From CAZYJD01 sp964647785 (GTDB lineage Bacteria; Bacteroidota; Bacteroidia; NS11-12g; UBA9320): a stretch of 34,851 nucleotides of DNA. The stretch lies in NCBI GenBank assembly GCA_964647785.1, contig CAZYJD010000016.1, forward strand, positions 1 through 34,851, read 5' to 3'. Numbering within the stretch: position 1 is the stretch's first letter; every line of letters begins with the position of its first letter. Positions 24,041 through 33,900 of this stretch are shown one piece after another. The translations under genes and the position numbers were made by a program. The notes under the pieces were generated by a model. The model was not told the origin of the DNA. It saw only the letters and a program-made list of their open reading frames with translations, and searched no databases.

Positions 24041-24576
24041 CACAACTTGTGCTCTATGCGTATTTTCATTTGCTCTATCAGTGCTTCCAGATTCCCTTTG
24101 GGCTCTACCTCCAGCATCAGGTCAAAACAATCCGTAAAGTCCGGAAAATACGGCCCTATTCTGAGGGGGGCCGCCGAAAGAACCGAGATACCCAATACGG
24201 CGGGTTCTTCTTCGGTATAGGCATTCAGCAGAAGCTCAAATGGCTGGGACAAGAAGCGTCGGACGGCATTTTCCTTCGGAAGTTGAAAAATGTCTACATC
24301 CAGGCTGCAAAAAAAATCATTTTTTTCGTTTGGATTGCAATGATGCGGCAATCTTTTGCCCCTGAAAAAGCCCAGTGTTTTTACCGATTTTTCATCCTTT
24401 TGCAGCTCCTTTTGCAGTTTCAAAATGGCTTTTGGCACCTGCCCATCTTCCAGAATGTAAACCAGTCCGATTTTGCTGCATTCCCTCAAAGGCACCCTTT
24501 TCTGACGGAGATTGGCCCGTTCAGCAGCCTTCTTCCTGAGCAGCCGAATGCTGATATGTTTAATCAAGTTATTCAT
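24040..24576 (-). CDS. DUF6913-like conserved protein of Bacteroidota
   Basis: A 178-residue cytoplasmic protein without signal peptide or membrane segment. The N-terminus is strongly basic (RLLRKKAAERANLRQKR). A middle segment reads KTLGFFRGKRLPHHCNPNEKNDFF, split here by family pattern, then LDVDIFQLPKENAVRRFLSQPFELLLNAY and a final part with PYFPDFTDCFDLMLEVE. I recognise this as resembling the uncharacterised DUF6913 family, which is largely restricted to Bacteroidota; the match is from memory of the pattern. It lies between ligA and dapA with four-base and one-base overlaps, so its amount is tied to both. The function is unknown; the company of DNA ligase and dapA gives no clear hint. 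Confidence 0.75.
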   Translation of the reverse strand: MNNLIKHISIRLLRKKAAERANLRQKRVPLRECSKIGLVYILEDGQVPKAILKLQKELQKDEKSVKTLGFFRGKRLPHHCNPNEKNDFFCSLDVDIFQLPKENAVRRFLSQPFELLLNAYTEEEPAVLGISVLSAAPLRIGPYFPDFTDCFDLMLEVEPKGNLEALIEQMKIRIEHKL

Positions 24577-26618
24577 TGGGCGTTTAACATTTGCTCCAGC
24601 TCATCCTCTGAAATGACTTGCACTCCCAGTTTTTCTGCTTTCTCTTTTTTCGCAGGGCCCATGTTTTCACCTGCCAGTAGAAAATCCGTTTTTGCACTTA
24701 CTGATGAGGCCATTACGCCCCCATTCTGTTCAATGATTTGTTTCCATTCATCGCGACTGTGACGATGAAACACCCCACTGATCACAAATTTTTTCCCTTC
24801 CAACTTATCCGATTCCTTTTCCTGAGCCTCCATTTCCATTTGTAAGCCATGGTTGCGGAGGTGTTCAATCATCTGCCGGTTTTGATCATCCGCAAAAAAC
24901 TGCAGAATGCTGTCCGCAATTTTCTCGCCTATTTCATCCACTGCCACCAATTCATCGAATGTAGCCGACATAAGTGCCTTCATGCTACCAAAATGACCGG
25001 CTAACTTCTTGGCTACCGTTTCTCCAACATGCCGTATGCCAATGGCAAACAAAACCCTAGCAAATGGTACTTCCAAACTTTGTTGGAGCCCGACGAGAAT
25101 GTTTTCAACGGTTTTCTCTTTGAAGGAAACCTTTCTTTGTTTACCGGTTTGTTCATCGATGAAATCCTTGCTTAGTCCTAGCAAATCATCGAAACGTAGG
25201 GCATACAAATCAGCCGCATTGCGTATCAATCCCTCATCGTATAACAATTGCAGTTTCCCTTCACCCAGGCTTTCAATATCCATGGCCTTTCGGCCAATGA
25301 AGTGTTCAATTCGCCCGAGCACCTGTGGCGGACAATCGGCTGAATTAGGACAATACCAGGCTGCTTCTCCTTCTTTACGCTCAAGTGCAGTGCCGCATGC
25401 CGGACAGGTTTTGATAAACTCCAAAGGTCGGCTATCAGGCTGACGCAGGTTTTCGTTGATCCCAACAATTTTGGGAATGATCTCTCCGCCTTTCTCCACC
25501 AATACGGTATCGCCTATTCGCAGATCGAGTTCTTTGATGATATCTTCGTTGTGCAAGGATGCCCTTTTCACCGTGGTACCAAGCAACAATACCGGCTCCA
25601 GATTGGCCACCGGGGTAACGGCTCCCGTTCGGCCAATTTGGTAATCGACACTCCGCAAAATGGTTTCTGCCTGCTCGGTCTCAAACTTGTAGGCCATGGC
25701 CCAGCGCGGGCTTTTTGCCGTATTGCCCAATTCGTCCTGCTGGGCAAGTTCATCCACCTTCACCACCACCCCATCAATGTCGTAAGACAATTCGGGTCGG
25801 TGCTCGTTCCAATAGCTGATGAATTCCCACACCTGCTCAACCGTACTGCAGCGTTTCCGATGCGCGCTCACCGGCAATCCCCAGTTTGCAGCCCGATCGA
25901 GATTTTCGGTATGGCTGTTGCCAAAGCCGGGGCGCGTTACCACTGCGTAAAGGCTGATATCCAGCGGACGCTTGGCCACTTCATCGGCTTCCTGCATTTT
26001 AATGGACCCCGCAGCTGAGTTACGCGGATTGGCAAAAGGGCTCTCCCCTCGTTCTATCCGTTCGGCATTCATGCGCTCAAATGCCTTGCGATGCATGAAT
26101 ACTTCGCCCCGCATTTCAAATGCATCGGGTAAATCATCGCCCTTTAAGTATTTGGGTAGGTTGCGAATGGTGCGCACGTTGGCTGTTACATCATCTCCCT
26201 GCACCCCATCGCCACGCGTTACCGCCTGCACAAATTCCCCATTGCGGTACTTTACCGAAAGGGCAAAGCCGTCGAATTTCAACTCGCAACTGTAGTGAAA
26301 TCCGTCACCGATGAGCTTTCTAACCCTTTCATCAAAATCGATCAACTCCTGCTTGCTGTAAGTATTGGCCAGCGATAGCATGGGTACATCATGCCGAACG
26401 GTCTCAAAATCTTTGGTCACCGCCCCCCCCACTTGAATGCTCGGAGAATCGGCATGCCGGTATTGAGGATACTGCTCTTCCAGTTCCTCCAGTTCCTTCA
26501 ACTTCATGTCGAAGGTGTAATCTGAAATTTCGGGTTTTGCCAGCACATAATAGAGGTAGTTGTGTCGTTTCAACTCCTCGCTAAGCTGGTCTATTTTCTT
26601 CCTGATGGCCTCGCTCAT
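24573..26618 (-). CDS. ligA: NAD-dependent DNA ligase
   Basis: A 681-residue essential ligase sealing nicks in replication and repair. Domain Ia (HNYLYYVLAKPEISDYTFD, about residues 19-37) binds NAD. The adenylation motif is CELKFDGFA with Lys114 as the AMP-accepting residue; the motif KxDG has Phe where Leu or Ile is usual. An OB fold follows, then a Cys4 zinc finger (CPACGTALE ... CPNSADC, about residues 408-432), helix-hairpin-helix repeats (IGIRHVGE, DEIGEKIADSI) and a C-terminal BRCT domain (KKFVISGVFHRHSRDEW to the end). It leads a minus-strand operon and its stop overlaps the next gene as ATGA. A perfect 6-bp dyad covers its likely promoter, seven bases from the start. Confidence 0.97.
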   Translation of the reverse strand: MSEAIRKKIDQLSEELKRHNYLYYVLAKPEISDYTFDMKLKELEELEEQYPQYRHADSPSIQVGGAVTKDFETVRHDVPMLSLANTYSKQELIDFDERVRKLIGDGFHYSCELKFDGFALSVKYRNGEFVQAVTRGDGVQGDDVTANVRTIRNLPKYLKGDDLPDAFEMRGEVFMHRKAFERMNAERIERGESPFANPRNSAAGSIKMQEADEVAKRPLDISLYAVVTRPGFGNSHTENLDRAANWGLPVSAHRKRCSTVEQVWEFISYWNEHRPELSYDIDGVVVKVDELAQQDELGNTAKSPRWAMAYKFETEQAETILRSVDYQIGRTGAVTPVANLEPVLLLGTTVKRASLHNEDIIKELDLRIGDTVLVEKGGEIIPKIVGINENLRQPDSRPLEFIKTCPACGTALERKEGEAAWYCPNSADCPPQVLGRIEHFIGRKAMDIESLGEGKLQLLYDEGLIRNAADLYALRFDDLLGLSKDFIDEQTGKQRKVSFKEKTVENILVGLQQSLEVPFARVLFAIGIRHVGETVAKKLAGHFGSMKALMSATFDELVAVDEIGEKIADSILQFFADDQNRQMIEHLRNHGLQMEMEAQEKESDKLEGKKFVISGVFHRHSRDEWKQIIEQNGGVMASSVSAKTDFLLAGENMGPAKKEKAEKLGVQVISEDELEQMLNAQ

Positions 26619-26621
26619 GGG

Positions 26622-26639
26622 CTGTCGAAAATACGACAG
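26622..26639. promoter_or_regulatory. Perfect inverted repeat over the ligA promoter
   Basis: CTGTCG and CGACAG flank six bases (26622-26627, 26634-26639). On the minus strand the dyad contains TATTTTCG (26633-26626), a one-mismatch -7 box, seven bases before the ligA ATG. A dimeric repressor bound here would block ligA and could also affect the divergent remB-like gene 44 bases away. No factor is identified. Confidence 0.45.
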
Positions 26640-26682
26640 TTTCAGGATTGAAAGTTATTTTTCACCTTCTTTGCAGGAAGGA

Positions 26683-28374
26683 ATGAAGCAATTAAAGGCA
26701 ATACTGACTTTTATTCTGCTCGTGCTATCGTTATACGGCAGCGCACAGTCCGTTTTTATTCCCTTGGAACGCGACTATCTCCACCTGATTGATCGAATGG
26801 ACATACGCAGCGGAGAAAACAGCCTTTTCGGTTACACGGCCATCAAACCGTTGCTCCGGAAAACCGTGGTACAACAAAGCCATAAGAAGGGTTGGTCCAT
26901 TCTCAGTTCCAGCTTGTCTGATTCATTCAATCTGGTGTACCTCTACAAAGACAATCCGGAATGGATGCCCAACTTGCAATATGAAAGAAAAGCGGGCCGT
27001 TTCAGAAACTTTTATGTGTTCCCAAACGCCCTGTTCAGACCTGAAATTGAAGATGGAGAGTTTCAGATCAGTCCGGTATTGCATTTTCAAATGAGTGGTC
27101 CTTCAGAAAACCACCTTGGTTTTGTGAACCAGCGCGGACTGGAAGTAAGGGGGCATTTGGGAGAGAAAATAGGCTTTTATTCCGCCATCACTGAAAATCA
27201 AATGGCCCTAACCGATGCCGCACAGGCTTTTGACCCTTCGGCTCCTGGCATTGGATTTAGAAAGGTTTACGCCCCTTCAAGCAGGCTGATAAACCCCGAT
27301 AGCATGCTGGTTGGGCTCGATTTCTTTATGGCCAGGGGATACCTGAGTTGGAGCCCCATCGAGCAAATCAATTTGCAGTTTGGCAACGACCGAAACTTCA
27401 TTGGCAATGGCATGGAAACTTTCATTCTCAGCGATTTCTCACCCGATGCACTCAGCCTCAAAGCCCATACAAAATTGTGGAAGTTCAACTACCTGAACCT
27501 GTTCAGTGAGTTGAGTGATCTGGATCGATTCAGCGGCAATGGCGGTGGTTTCAATCCCAAATACAGCGCCTTGCACTACCTCGGTTTTGATGTGCTGAAA
27601 AATTTGAGCATTGGGGTGTTTGAGCAAGTAATTTTTGCCCGCGACAGCTCCCAGGCACAAGGCTACAAACTGGCTTATCTCAATCCCGTAATTTTTTATC
27701 GCGCCATTGAACACAATCAAAACAGCGCCGACAACGTGCTGGTGGGCATGGACTGGAAGTGGAATTTCCTCAAAAGATTCAGCTTTTACGGTCAATTTGT
27801 GCTGGATGAGTTCAAGAAAGATGAGGTTTTTAGCGGCAACGGCTGGTGGGCCAATAAGTGGGCGTTTCAGGCGGGCTTAAAATGCATTGATCTGGCCGGC
27901 ATAGAAAATCTGGATGTACAAGCCGAGTTCAATACCGCTCGTCCTTTTACCTTTCAACACTTCAACCCCTCGCAGAATTACACCCATTTTGCACAACCAC
28001 TGGGGCATCCTTCAGGGGCCAATTTCAGAGAATTGAGATCCATCATCCGTTATCAGCCATTGCCGCGATGGAAGGTAGAGCTTTTTTTGTTGAACCGCTT
28101 AAAAGGTTATGATCCGCAAGCCGCTGATAATTTTGGTGGCGATCTTAAAAAAGACTACAACCTTCGTTCAACTGCTGAGTACAACAATCGAATTTTACAG
28201 GGAGAACTGGGGCACGACCTTATCTTCGCCTGCAATTTAACCTACATGCCGGTGCACAACTTATTTTTTGATATCGGAACGCGCTATCAAAACGGAAACA
28301 GAATTGAGTCGGCTACATTTTTTTATGCAGGCATGCGCTTGAATGCCGCTGCCTTGCGATATAATCGATATTGA
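26683..28374 (+). CDS. RemB / Wzi-family outer-membrane protein
   Basis: A 563-residue protein with signal peptide (MKQLKAILTFILLVLSLYG, cut after SAQ) and an alternating-strand pattern of an outer-membrane beta-barrel. The ATG at 26683 is chosen because upstream codons give no signal peptide. It carries the conserved segments of the Wzi capsule-assembly/RemB group: GNDRNFIGNGMETFILSDFS, KLWKFNYLNLFSEL, YLNPVIFYRAIEHNQNSADN, YGQFVLDEFKKDEVF, NGWWANKWAFQAGLK, LDVQAEFNTARPFTFQHF and QNYTHFAQPLGHPSGANF. In Flavobacterium RemB is linked to gliding and surface polysaccharide; Wzi anchors capsule in Proteobacteria. Which applies here is unknown. The next gene, a GT2 glycosyltransferase, starts two bases after the stop, supporting an envelope-sugar role. 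Confidence 0.88.
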   Translation: MKQLKAILTFILLVLSLYGSAQSVFIPLERDYLHLIDRMDIRSGENSLFGYTAIKPLLRKTVVQQSHKKGWSILSSSLSDSFNLVYLYKDNPEWMPNLQYERKAGRFRNFYVFPNALFRPEIEDGEFQISPVLHFQMSGPSENHLGFVNQRGLEVRGHLGEKIGFYSAITENQMALTDAAQAFDPSAPGIGFRKVYAPSSRLINPDSMLVGLDFFMARGYLSWSPIEQINLQFGNDRNFIGNGMETFILSDFSPDALSLKAHTKLWKFNYLNLFSELSDLDRFSGNGGGFNPKYSALHYLGFDVLKNLSIGVFEQVIFARDSSQAQGYKLAYLNPVIFYRAIEHNQNSADNVLVGMDWKWNFLKRFSFYGQFVLDEFKKDEVFSGNGWWANKWAFQAGLKCIDLAGIENLDVQAEFNTARPFTFQHFNPSQNYTHFAQPLGHPSGANFRELRSIIRYQPLPRWKVELFLLNRLKGYDPQAADNFGGDLKKDYNLRSTAEYNNRILQGELGHDLIFACNLTYMPVHNLFFDIGTRYQNGNRIESATFFYAGMRLNAAALRYNRY

Positions 28375-28375
28375 A

Positions 28376-29317
28376 ATGATCAGTGTGATTCTGCCCATAT
28401 ACAACGAATCCGGCAACATCCAAATGATGTACGATCGGCTTTGCAATGCCCTTGAAAAGCAAGAAAAACCGTTTGAAATGCTCTTTGTAAACGATGGCAG
28501 CAAAGATCACAGCCTGGAAATCATTGCCAACCTGGCAGCAAAAGACCAACGGGTGAAGTACATCAGTTTCAGCCGGAACTTTGGACATCAGATAGCCATA
28601 TCAGCGGGGATTGATCACTGCGAAGGGGATGAAGTGGTGTTGATCGATGCCGATGGTCAAGACCCACCCGAGCTCATCCCCGAAATGCTCAATCAGCTTG
28701 CAGAGGGCTACGAAGTGGTGTATGCCAAAAGGAAAAAACGAAAAGGCGAAAGCAAAATGAAATTGCTCACCGCCAAATGGTATTACCGGCTGATGCAGAA
28801 AATAACGCAGGTGCCCATTCCACTTGATACCGGAGATTTCAGGGCGATCAGCCGAAAAGCTGTTGAGGTGCTGAAACAGATGCCCGAGCAGAATAAATTC
28901 TATCGCGGCCAAATAGCCTGGATTGGATTCAGACAAACGGCCGTTGAATACGAACGCGATGAACGTGCTTCGGGCGATACGGGCTACTCCTACCGAAAAA
29001 TGATTCGCCTGGCCATCGATGGCATCACCTCTTTTTCCGATCTGCCCTTGAAACTGGCAACCATTGGCGGATTTGTATGCGCCGGAATTGGGTTGCTTCT
29101 CATACTGTACACCCTTTATGCGCGTTACGTGAGCCGTATCTATGAACCGGGCTGGGCCAGTTTGATGATCACCATTGTATTTCTCGGCGGCATTCAACTC
29201 ATTGGCATCGGAATCATCGGTGAATACATCAGTCGCATTCACACAAACGTACGGCAGCGCCCTCTGTATATCATAGAAGAAACCAACATCCCACCTGCAT
29301 CCCATGCATCACATTGA
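28376..29317 (+). CDS. GT2 family glycosyltransferase with two C-terminal membrane helices
   Basis: A 313-residue DPM1/GtrB-like enzyme that probably transfers a sugar from a nucleotide donor to undecaprenyl phosphate at the inner face of the membrane. The GT-A domain starts with SVILPIYNESGNI, has VNDGSKDHS near residue 38, the metal-binding DAD at 91-93 (LIDADGQDPPEL) and DTGDFRAISR near 151. Two transmembrane segments follow at about 226-249 and 262-285, the arrangement of GtrB/ArnC-type proteins. The ATG at 28376 directly follows the remB-like stop. Its last 14 bases overlap the next gene, so the three form an operon. Sugar and final acceptor are unknown. Confidence 0.92.
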   Translation: MISVILPIYNESGNIQMMYDRLCNALEKQEKPFEMLFVNDGSKDHSLEIIANLAAKDQRVKYISFSRNFGHQIAISAGIDHCEGDEVVLIDADGQDPPELIPEMLNQLAEGYEVVYAKRKKRKGESKMKLLTAKWYYRLMQKITQVPIPLDTGDFRAISRKAVEVLKQMPEQNKFYRGQIAWIGFRQTAVEYERDERASGDTGYSYRKMIRLAIDGITSFSDLPLKLATIGGFVCAGIGLLLILYTLYARYVSRIYEPGWASLMITIVFLGGIQLIGIGIIGEYISRIHTNVRQRPLYIIEETNIPPASHASH

Positions 29318-29891
29318 ACCCTATTTTTTGTGGATGGACTACTACAGGGCCAGCGAAGACCCGGCATCTCCACTATACGGCTATACGAACAGCGAGGTTT
29401 ACTACACCCATAAAATTTACAACCACCTCATCCACCCCCAATGGGATTCATTTGGCAGCGACACGCTCTTTCTGAAAATTTTATTCGTGGACTATGACTC
29501 ACAATTTGCGGTTATTGAAATGCTGGGGGAATGGAATGATTGCATCAGCAACGATATCATGTTGCTGAAACGGGATATCATTGATGCCATGCTCGAAGAG
29601 GGCATCAATCAATTCATTCTCATTGGCGAAAATGTATTGAACATGCATGCCGATGATGACGCTTATTATGAAGAGTGGTTTGGAGATGTTGAAGACGGGT
29701 GGATTGCCTTGCTAAATTTCCAACCCCATGTACTGGATGAAATGGAACGCTATCGCCTGGATTACTATCTCAATTTCGGGGGCGAACTCGATGAGCTAAA
29801 CTGGCGGGGAATGAGCCCGGCCAGACTCTTTGAAAAAGTAAGCAGCCTGTTAAGTCGTCGTTTAAGTGGGCCGGCTGAATCCTTTGTGTAA
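29304..29891 (+). CDS. Uncharacterised acidic protein, third gene of the remB-GT2 operon
   Basis: A 195-residue soluble protein with no signal peptide or transmembrane helix and a clear excess of Asp and Glu. It is rich in aromatic residues: EPYFLWMDYYRASEDPASP at the N-terminus, then VDYDSQFAVIEMLGEWNDC, INQFILIGENVLNMHADDD, YYEEWFGDVEDGWIALLNF and a C-terminal NWRGMSPARLFEKVSSLLSR. The even codon use and absence of low complexity argue for a real gene, and similar proteins are found in Bacteroidota, but I do not know a function. Its start overlaps the glycosyltransferase by 14 bases, which suggests a joint role. Downstream, 29892-30053 holds a 7-bp inverted repeat (GTCAGGG...CCCTGAC) with a long loop and no gene. 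Confidence 0.75.
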   Translation: MHHIEPYFLWMDYYRASEDPASPLYGYTNSEVYYTHKIYNHLIHPQWDSFGSDTLFLKILFVDYDSQFAVIEMLGEWNDCISNDIMLLKRDIIDAMLEEGINQFILIGENVLNMHADDDAYYEEWFGDVEDGWIALLNFQPHVLDEMERYRLDYYLNFGGELDELNWRGMSPARLFEKVSSLLSRRLSGPAESFV

Positions 29892-30038
29892 AGTCAGGGC
29901 AGTCGATATGGTACCGTCCGTACTGAAGAAGTACAAGAACCCCTGACGAACAAATATCGCTGAAACGGTGATTTTCATGCACATCTTTTTCATGGTCGTT
30001 CTTGAAAAACAGGGGTCGGATGCTACTTTTAGCAAGCC

Positions 30039-30046
30039 TATATTTG
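30039..30046 (+). promoter_or_regulatory. -7 box (TATATTTG) of the SDR gene
   Basis: Exact match to TAnnTTTG, seven bases before the ATG at 30054. No clear -33 box. The leader would be very short. Confidence 0.45.
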
Positions 30047-30053
30047 CTCGCAT

Positions 30054-30812
30054 ATGAACCAAAAAACTGCCATCATCAGCGGGGCCGGAAGCGGAATTGG
30101 TCGCGCAATAGCCATTCAACTTGCTGCACAAGGCTGGAAACTCATCCTCAGCGGAAGAAAAATTCAAAACCTGCAAGCAACTGCTGCAATGCTTCAAAAT
30201 GAGCCCCTGCATAAAGCCATAGCAGCAGATGTTTGCGATAAAAACAGTTTGCAACAAGCATTTGAACAGATTAAAAATGAAAAGCTGCATGCCATCATAG
30301 CCAATGCCGGGCTGGGTGGTCCTAACAGCTGGGGCACCGACGACCGATGGAGTGCAATCATCGACACCAACCTCAATGGGTCCTATAACTTTGTTCGAAG
30401 CTTTCAGCCTTTATTGTCTGATGATGTTTCTGAAAGCCGCCACATCCTTTTCATTTCTTCGGTACTCGCCAGATTGGGAGTGGAAGGTTACACGGCTTAC
30501 TGTGCCTCCAAAGCAGGATTGCTCGGACTCATGAGAAGCATGGCTATTGAGCTGGCTCCGGAAAATATTTTGGTGAACGCCATTTGCCCAGGTTGGGTCA
30601 ATACCAATATGGCTCGCGAAGGCATGCAAGGACTGGCAGATGAAAATGGCATGCGAGTGGAAGAGTTTCACGAACTGGCCATGCAGAGTGTACCCCTGAG
30701 AAAGATGAGTGAGCCTTCTGAGATCGGAGCTTTGTGCGCCTACTTGGTCAATCAACAATCCATCACCGGCCAAACCATCGACATCAACAATGGCAGCGTT
30801 ATGAATTCCTGA
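30054..30812 (+). CDS. Short-chain dehydrogenase/reductase (classical SDR)
   Basis: A 252-residue classical SDR of usual length. The Rossmann cofactor loop is SGAGSGIGRAIA (residues 9-20); Arg35 in LSGRK favours NADP(H). NAG follows at 84-86, Asn107 is in place, Ser135/Ser136 lie in FISSVLA and the catalytic pair is Tyr149/Lys153 in YTAYCASKAG. ICPGWVNTNMA and the ending ITGQTIDINNG resemble FabG-type 3-oxoacyl reductases and hydroxybutyrate dehydrogenases, but the substrate cannot be assigned. It is a single gene with its own -7 box. Its stop codon (30810-30812) lies inside a heptamer repeat array that begins at the last codons. Confidence 0.9.
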   Translation: MNQKTAIISGAGSGIGRAIAIQLAAQGWKLILSGRKIQNLQATAAMLQNEPLHKAIAADVCDKNSLQQAFEQIKNEKLHAIIANAGLGGPNSWGTDDRWSAIIDTNLNGSYNFVRSFQPLLSDDVSESRHILFISSVLARLGVEGYTAYCASKAGLLGLMRSMAIELAPENILVNAICPGWVNTNMAREGMQGLADENGMRVEEFHELAMQSVPLRKMSEPSEIGALCAYLVNQQSITGQTIDINNGSVMNS

Positions 30813-30872
30813 TTCCAAATTCCTGACTTCTGGCCTCGGACTTCTAACCCCTGACTCCTGATTTCTGATTCC
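30807..30872 (+). repeat. Heptamer repeat array (CCTGATT/CCTGACT type) at the SDR stop
   Basis: About nine phased 7-bp units such as CCTGATT, CCTGACT, TCTGGCC, TCGGACT and TCTGATT start at the last SDR codon and supply its TGA. It is the same family as 7427-7495, where CTGACTT units are also seen. Confidence 0.8.
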
Positions 30873-30911
30873 TTCCACCACGGTCTCATGCGAGTATCGC
30901 AAATTGCAGTC

Positions 30912-30939
30912 TTTGTTGTAGTTTTACCACTTATTTTCG
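30912..30939 (+). promoter_or_regulatory. Promoter candidate of the SNF2 helicase gene
   Basis: TTTG at 30912-30915 and TATTTTCG at 30932-30939 (one mismatch to TAnnTTTG), spaced by 16 bases, 13 bases before the ATG at 30953. Confidence 0.35.
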
Positions 30940-30952
30940 CACGATTTTTCCG

Positions 30953-33900
30953 ATGAGAATACCGCAGGAAGCCAATTATAAAATCATCTATTCACTCAAT
31001 GAACATCCAGATCTGGGATATATCATTGAACCCTATATTGTGCAGCTCACCAGCAGCGGAAGTTTATCGCTTACCTATCAAAAAGTTCATATTTTAAATG
31101 CTGAGTATTTTGATAAAGCCTTGGATGAGAAGGACTATCAACTGTTGGAACAACTCGAGCAAATCACCCCTGAACGCATTGCCCAGAAATTTGCACCCGG
31201 CCAAAAACTTCGACCCCGCGAATTCTTTGAGAAGAAACTCAATGATAAACTGCTCAATAGCTTTGTAAGGCCTTTTATTGATGGTGTATTGACCAGCTGT
31301 TTTATGTTGATGCACGACCGAAACTTTTACCTTTTTGGTCAGAAAAATCCGGCGCAAAGGAGGATTCAAATGACCGAAGAACCGTCAACCATTTTATTTC
31401 ATTTTTTAAAAAATGAAAATGGAATGAAATATTTTCCGGTGATTCGATACAAGGGGCAACGGGTATATTTTTCACAAAACGATTCGCGCATCATTCTGCA
31501 CGACCCCTGCTGGTTATTGGCAGAGAACAAGTTACTATATTTCGATGACGAGCTGGATGGCAAAAAACTGGAGCCCTTTTTGCACAAGAAATTCATCTTA
31601 GTTCCATTGGCCTCGGTGGGAACATATTTGCAAAAAATTGCCGTTCCACTCTTTGAAAAACACAATTTGTTTTGCGAAGGTATTCGCGTAGAAACAGAAC
31701 GCCATAAAGCAAGCCCCCATATAAGGCTTGAAGAAATCATAGATGGAAAACCCGGTTTTGTGCTGAGTTTTCATTACGACGACCAGCGTTTTCACTTTCA
31801 TTCTTCCAAAAAAGTATCCGTAGCCTTGCACGAAGAAGAAGGCGAATTCATTCTCAGGCGCATTAAACGATCAAACACCTGGGAAGAGCAGAAGAAAGAC
31901 AAGTTGCTGGAACTGGGATTGGTGCAAGACAGTCCTTCAGTATTTAGGCTACCTCCCGGAAAAACAGACAACATTACTTATTACCTTGAGTGGCTGCAAA
32001 AGAATTTAACAGAACTGGAAGCCGCCCACTTTGGCATTGAGCAAGGTGGAAAAGGAAAGGTTTATTTTCTTGGCAAGGCCGACTTGCAAATAGAGCTGAA
32101 AGAAAATACTGATTGGTTCGATCTCGAAGCCATTGTGCGCTTCGGAGAGTACGAGATTCCATATATCCAACTGAGAAAATACATCACCAAAGGCATCCGT
32201 GAGTTTGAACTTCCCAATGGTGAAATAGCGGTCATCCCGGAAGAGTGGTTTGAGCAAATGGGTGGGGTGATTGAATTGTCGAAATCGCGCGATCAGTTGC
32301 GACTGGAGAAACATCAGCTGGGACATCTGCAACACCTCATGAACAGCCGAACCATTAAAACCAAACTGGATCGGCTGAAAGATTTTGATCAAATCGAAGA
32401 ACAAAGTCTGCCACAGGGTTTTAAAGGCACTTTGCGCCCATACCAGAAGGCAGGTTACGATTGGTTTATGTTTCTGCAGCAATTCGGCTTTGGCGGTTGC
32501 CTGGCAGATGACATGGGGTTGGGGAAAACCGTACAAACACTGGCGCTCTTGGCAAATGAAAAGGAGCGTTCGGTACACCTGCAAGAGGTGGTGCCCAACG
32601 AAATAAATGTAGCCGAAACGCCGGCTGCTTTACCAACGCCTTCCAACTCGCCCCAATTAGACATCTTCAAGGGTGCGGGTAGCGAAGAAACCCGAAGGTC
32701 TGCCGTTGTGCGAAGCATCAATGAACGAAAAGTGAGCTTGCTCATTGTACCTGCATCGCTGATTTACAACTGGTGGTATGAAGCTGAAAAGTTTGCACCA
32801 GCACTCAAAAAATACATCCACCTGGGCATTGGTCGTGCCAACGATGCCGCCCTGTTCGAAAAATACGATCTAATCATCTCCACCTATGGCACTGTAAGGA
32901 ATGACATCGAGCTTTTTCGCCAAAAGGTTTTTCACTACACAATACTCGATGAAAGCCAAACCATCAAAAACCCACATTCTCAAACCTTTAAGGCCATTAA
33001 AGACCTCAAAGCCACCAACAGGCTTACCCTTACCGGTACGCCCATTGAAAACAGCATCACAGATCTGTGGTCGCAGTTTCACTTTCTCAATCCCGGCTTA
33101 TTGGGGAGCTATAAAAGCTTTGTGAAGAACTATGCCGACCCCATAGAAAAACAAAAAAATCATGAGAAGGCCGAAAAATTGCAAGCCATCGTAAAGCCTT
33201 TTCTGATGCGCCGCACCAAAGAACAGGTGGCAAAAGACTTGCCCGAAAAAATAGAGCAACTGGTGTATTGCGACATGACCGAAGAACAGGAAAAACTGTA
33301 CGAAGCCAAAAAATCGGAATACAGGAATCACATATTGGATCAAATTGCCAGCCAAGGCCTCGAAAACAGCAAGTTATTCGTCATCAAAGGACTTACTGAA
33401 TTGCGTCTGATTGCCAACCATCCCAAATTGAATCAAAGCAAATACACCGGCGATAGCGGCAAATTTGAAGAACTGATTGAACGCATTGATACCGTTGTGG
33501 AGCAAGGACATAAAGTGCTGGTATTCTCTCAGTTTGTAAAGCAACTGCGCAACATTGCAGGCAAACTGATGGAAATGCATCATGATTTCTGTTACATCGA
33601 CGGCAGCACCTCTCCTTCCGATCGGAGCATGGAAGTTGAACGATTCCAAGAAGATGAATGGGTGCGAATCTTTCTCATATCATTGAAAGCAGGGGGTACA
33701 GGACTCAACCTAACTGAAGCCGATTATGTTTTCTTGGCTGATCCCTGGTGGAATCCCGCGGTGGAACAACAGGCCATTGACAGAAGTCACCGAATTGGGC
33801 AAACAAAAACCGTGTTCAGTTACAAATTCATTACCCGCAACAGCATCGAAGAAAAAATTCATATGCTGCAACAAAAAAAGAAGTTTTGGAGCGACAGCAT

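Noticed and set aside
26560..26682. Upstream extension of the remB-like gene
   Set aside because: It would overlap the start of ligA and hide the clear signal peptide that begins at the ATG at 26683.
29862..30290. Minus-strand 142-codon open frame across the 29892-30053 spacer
   Set aside because: It covers the SDR start in antisense and shows no protein-like pattern; only a weak inverted repeat is in the spacer.
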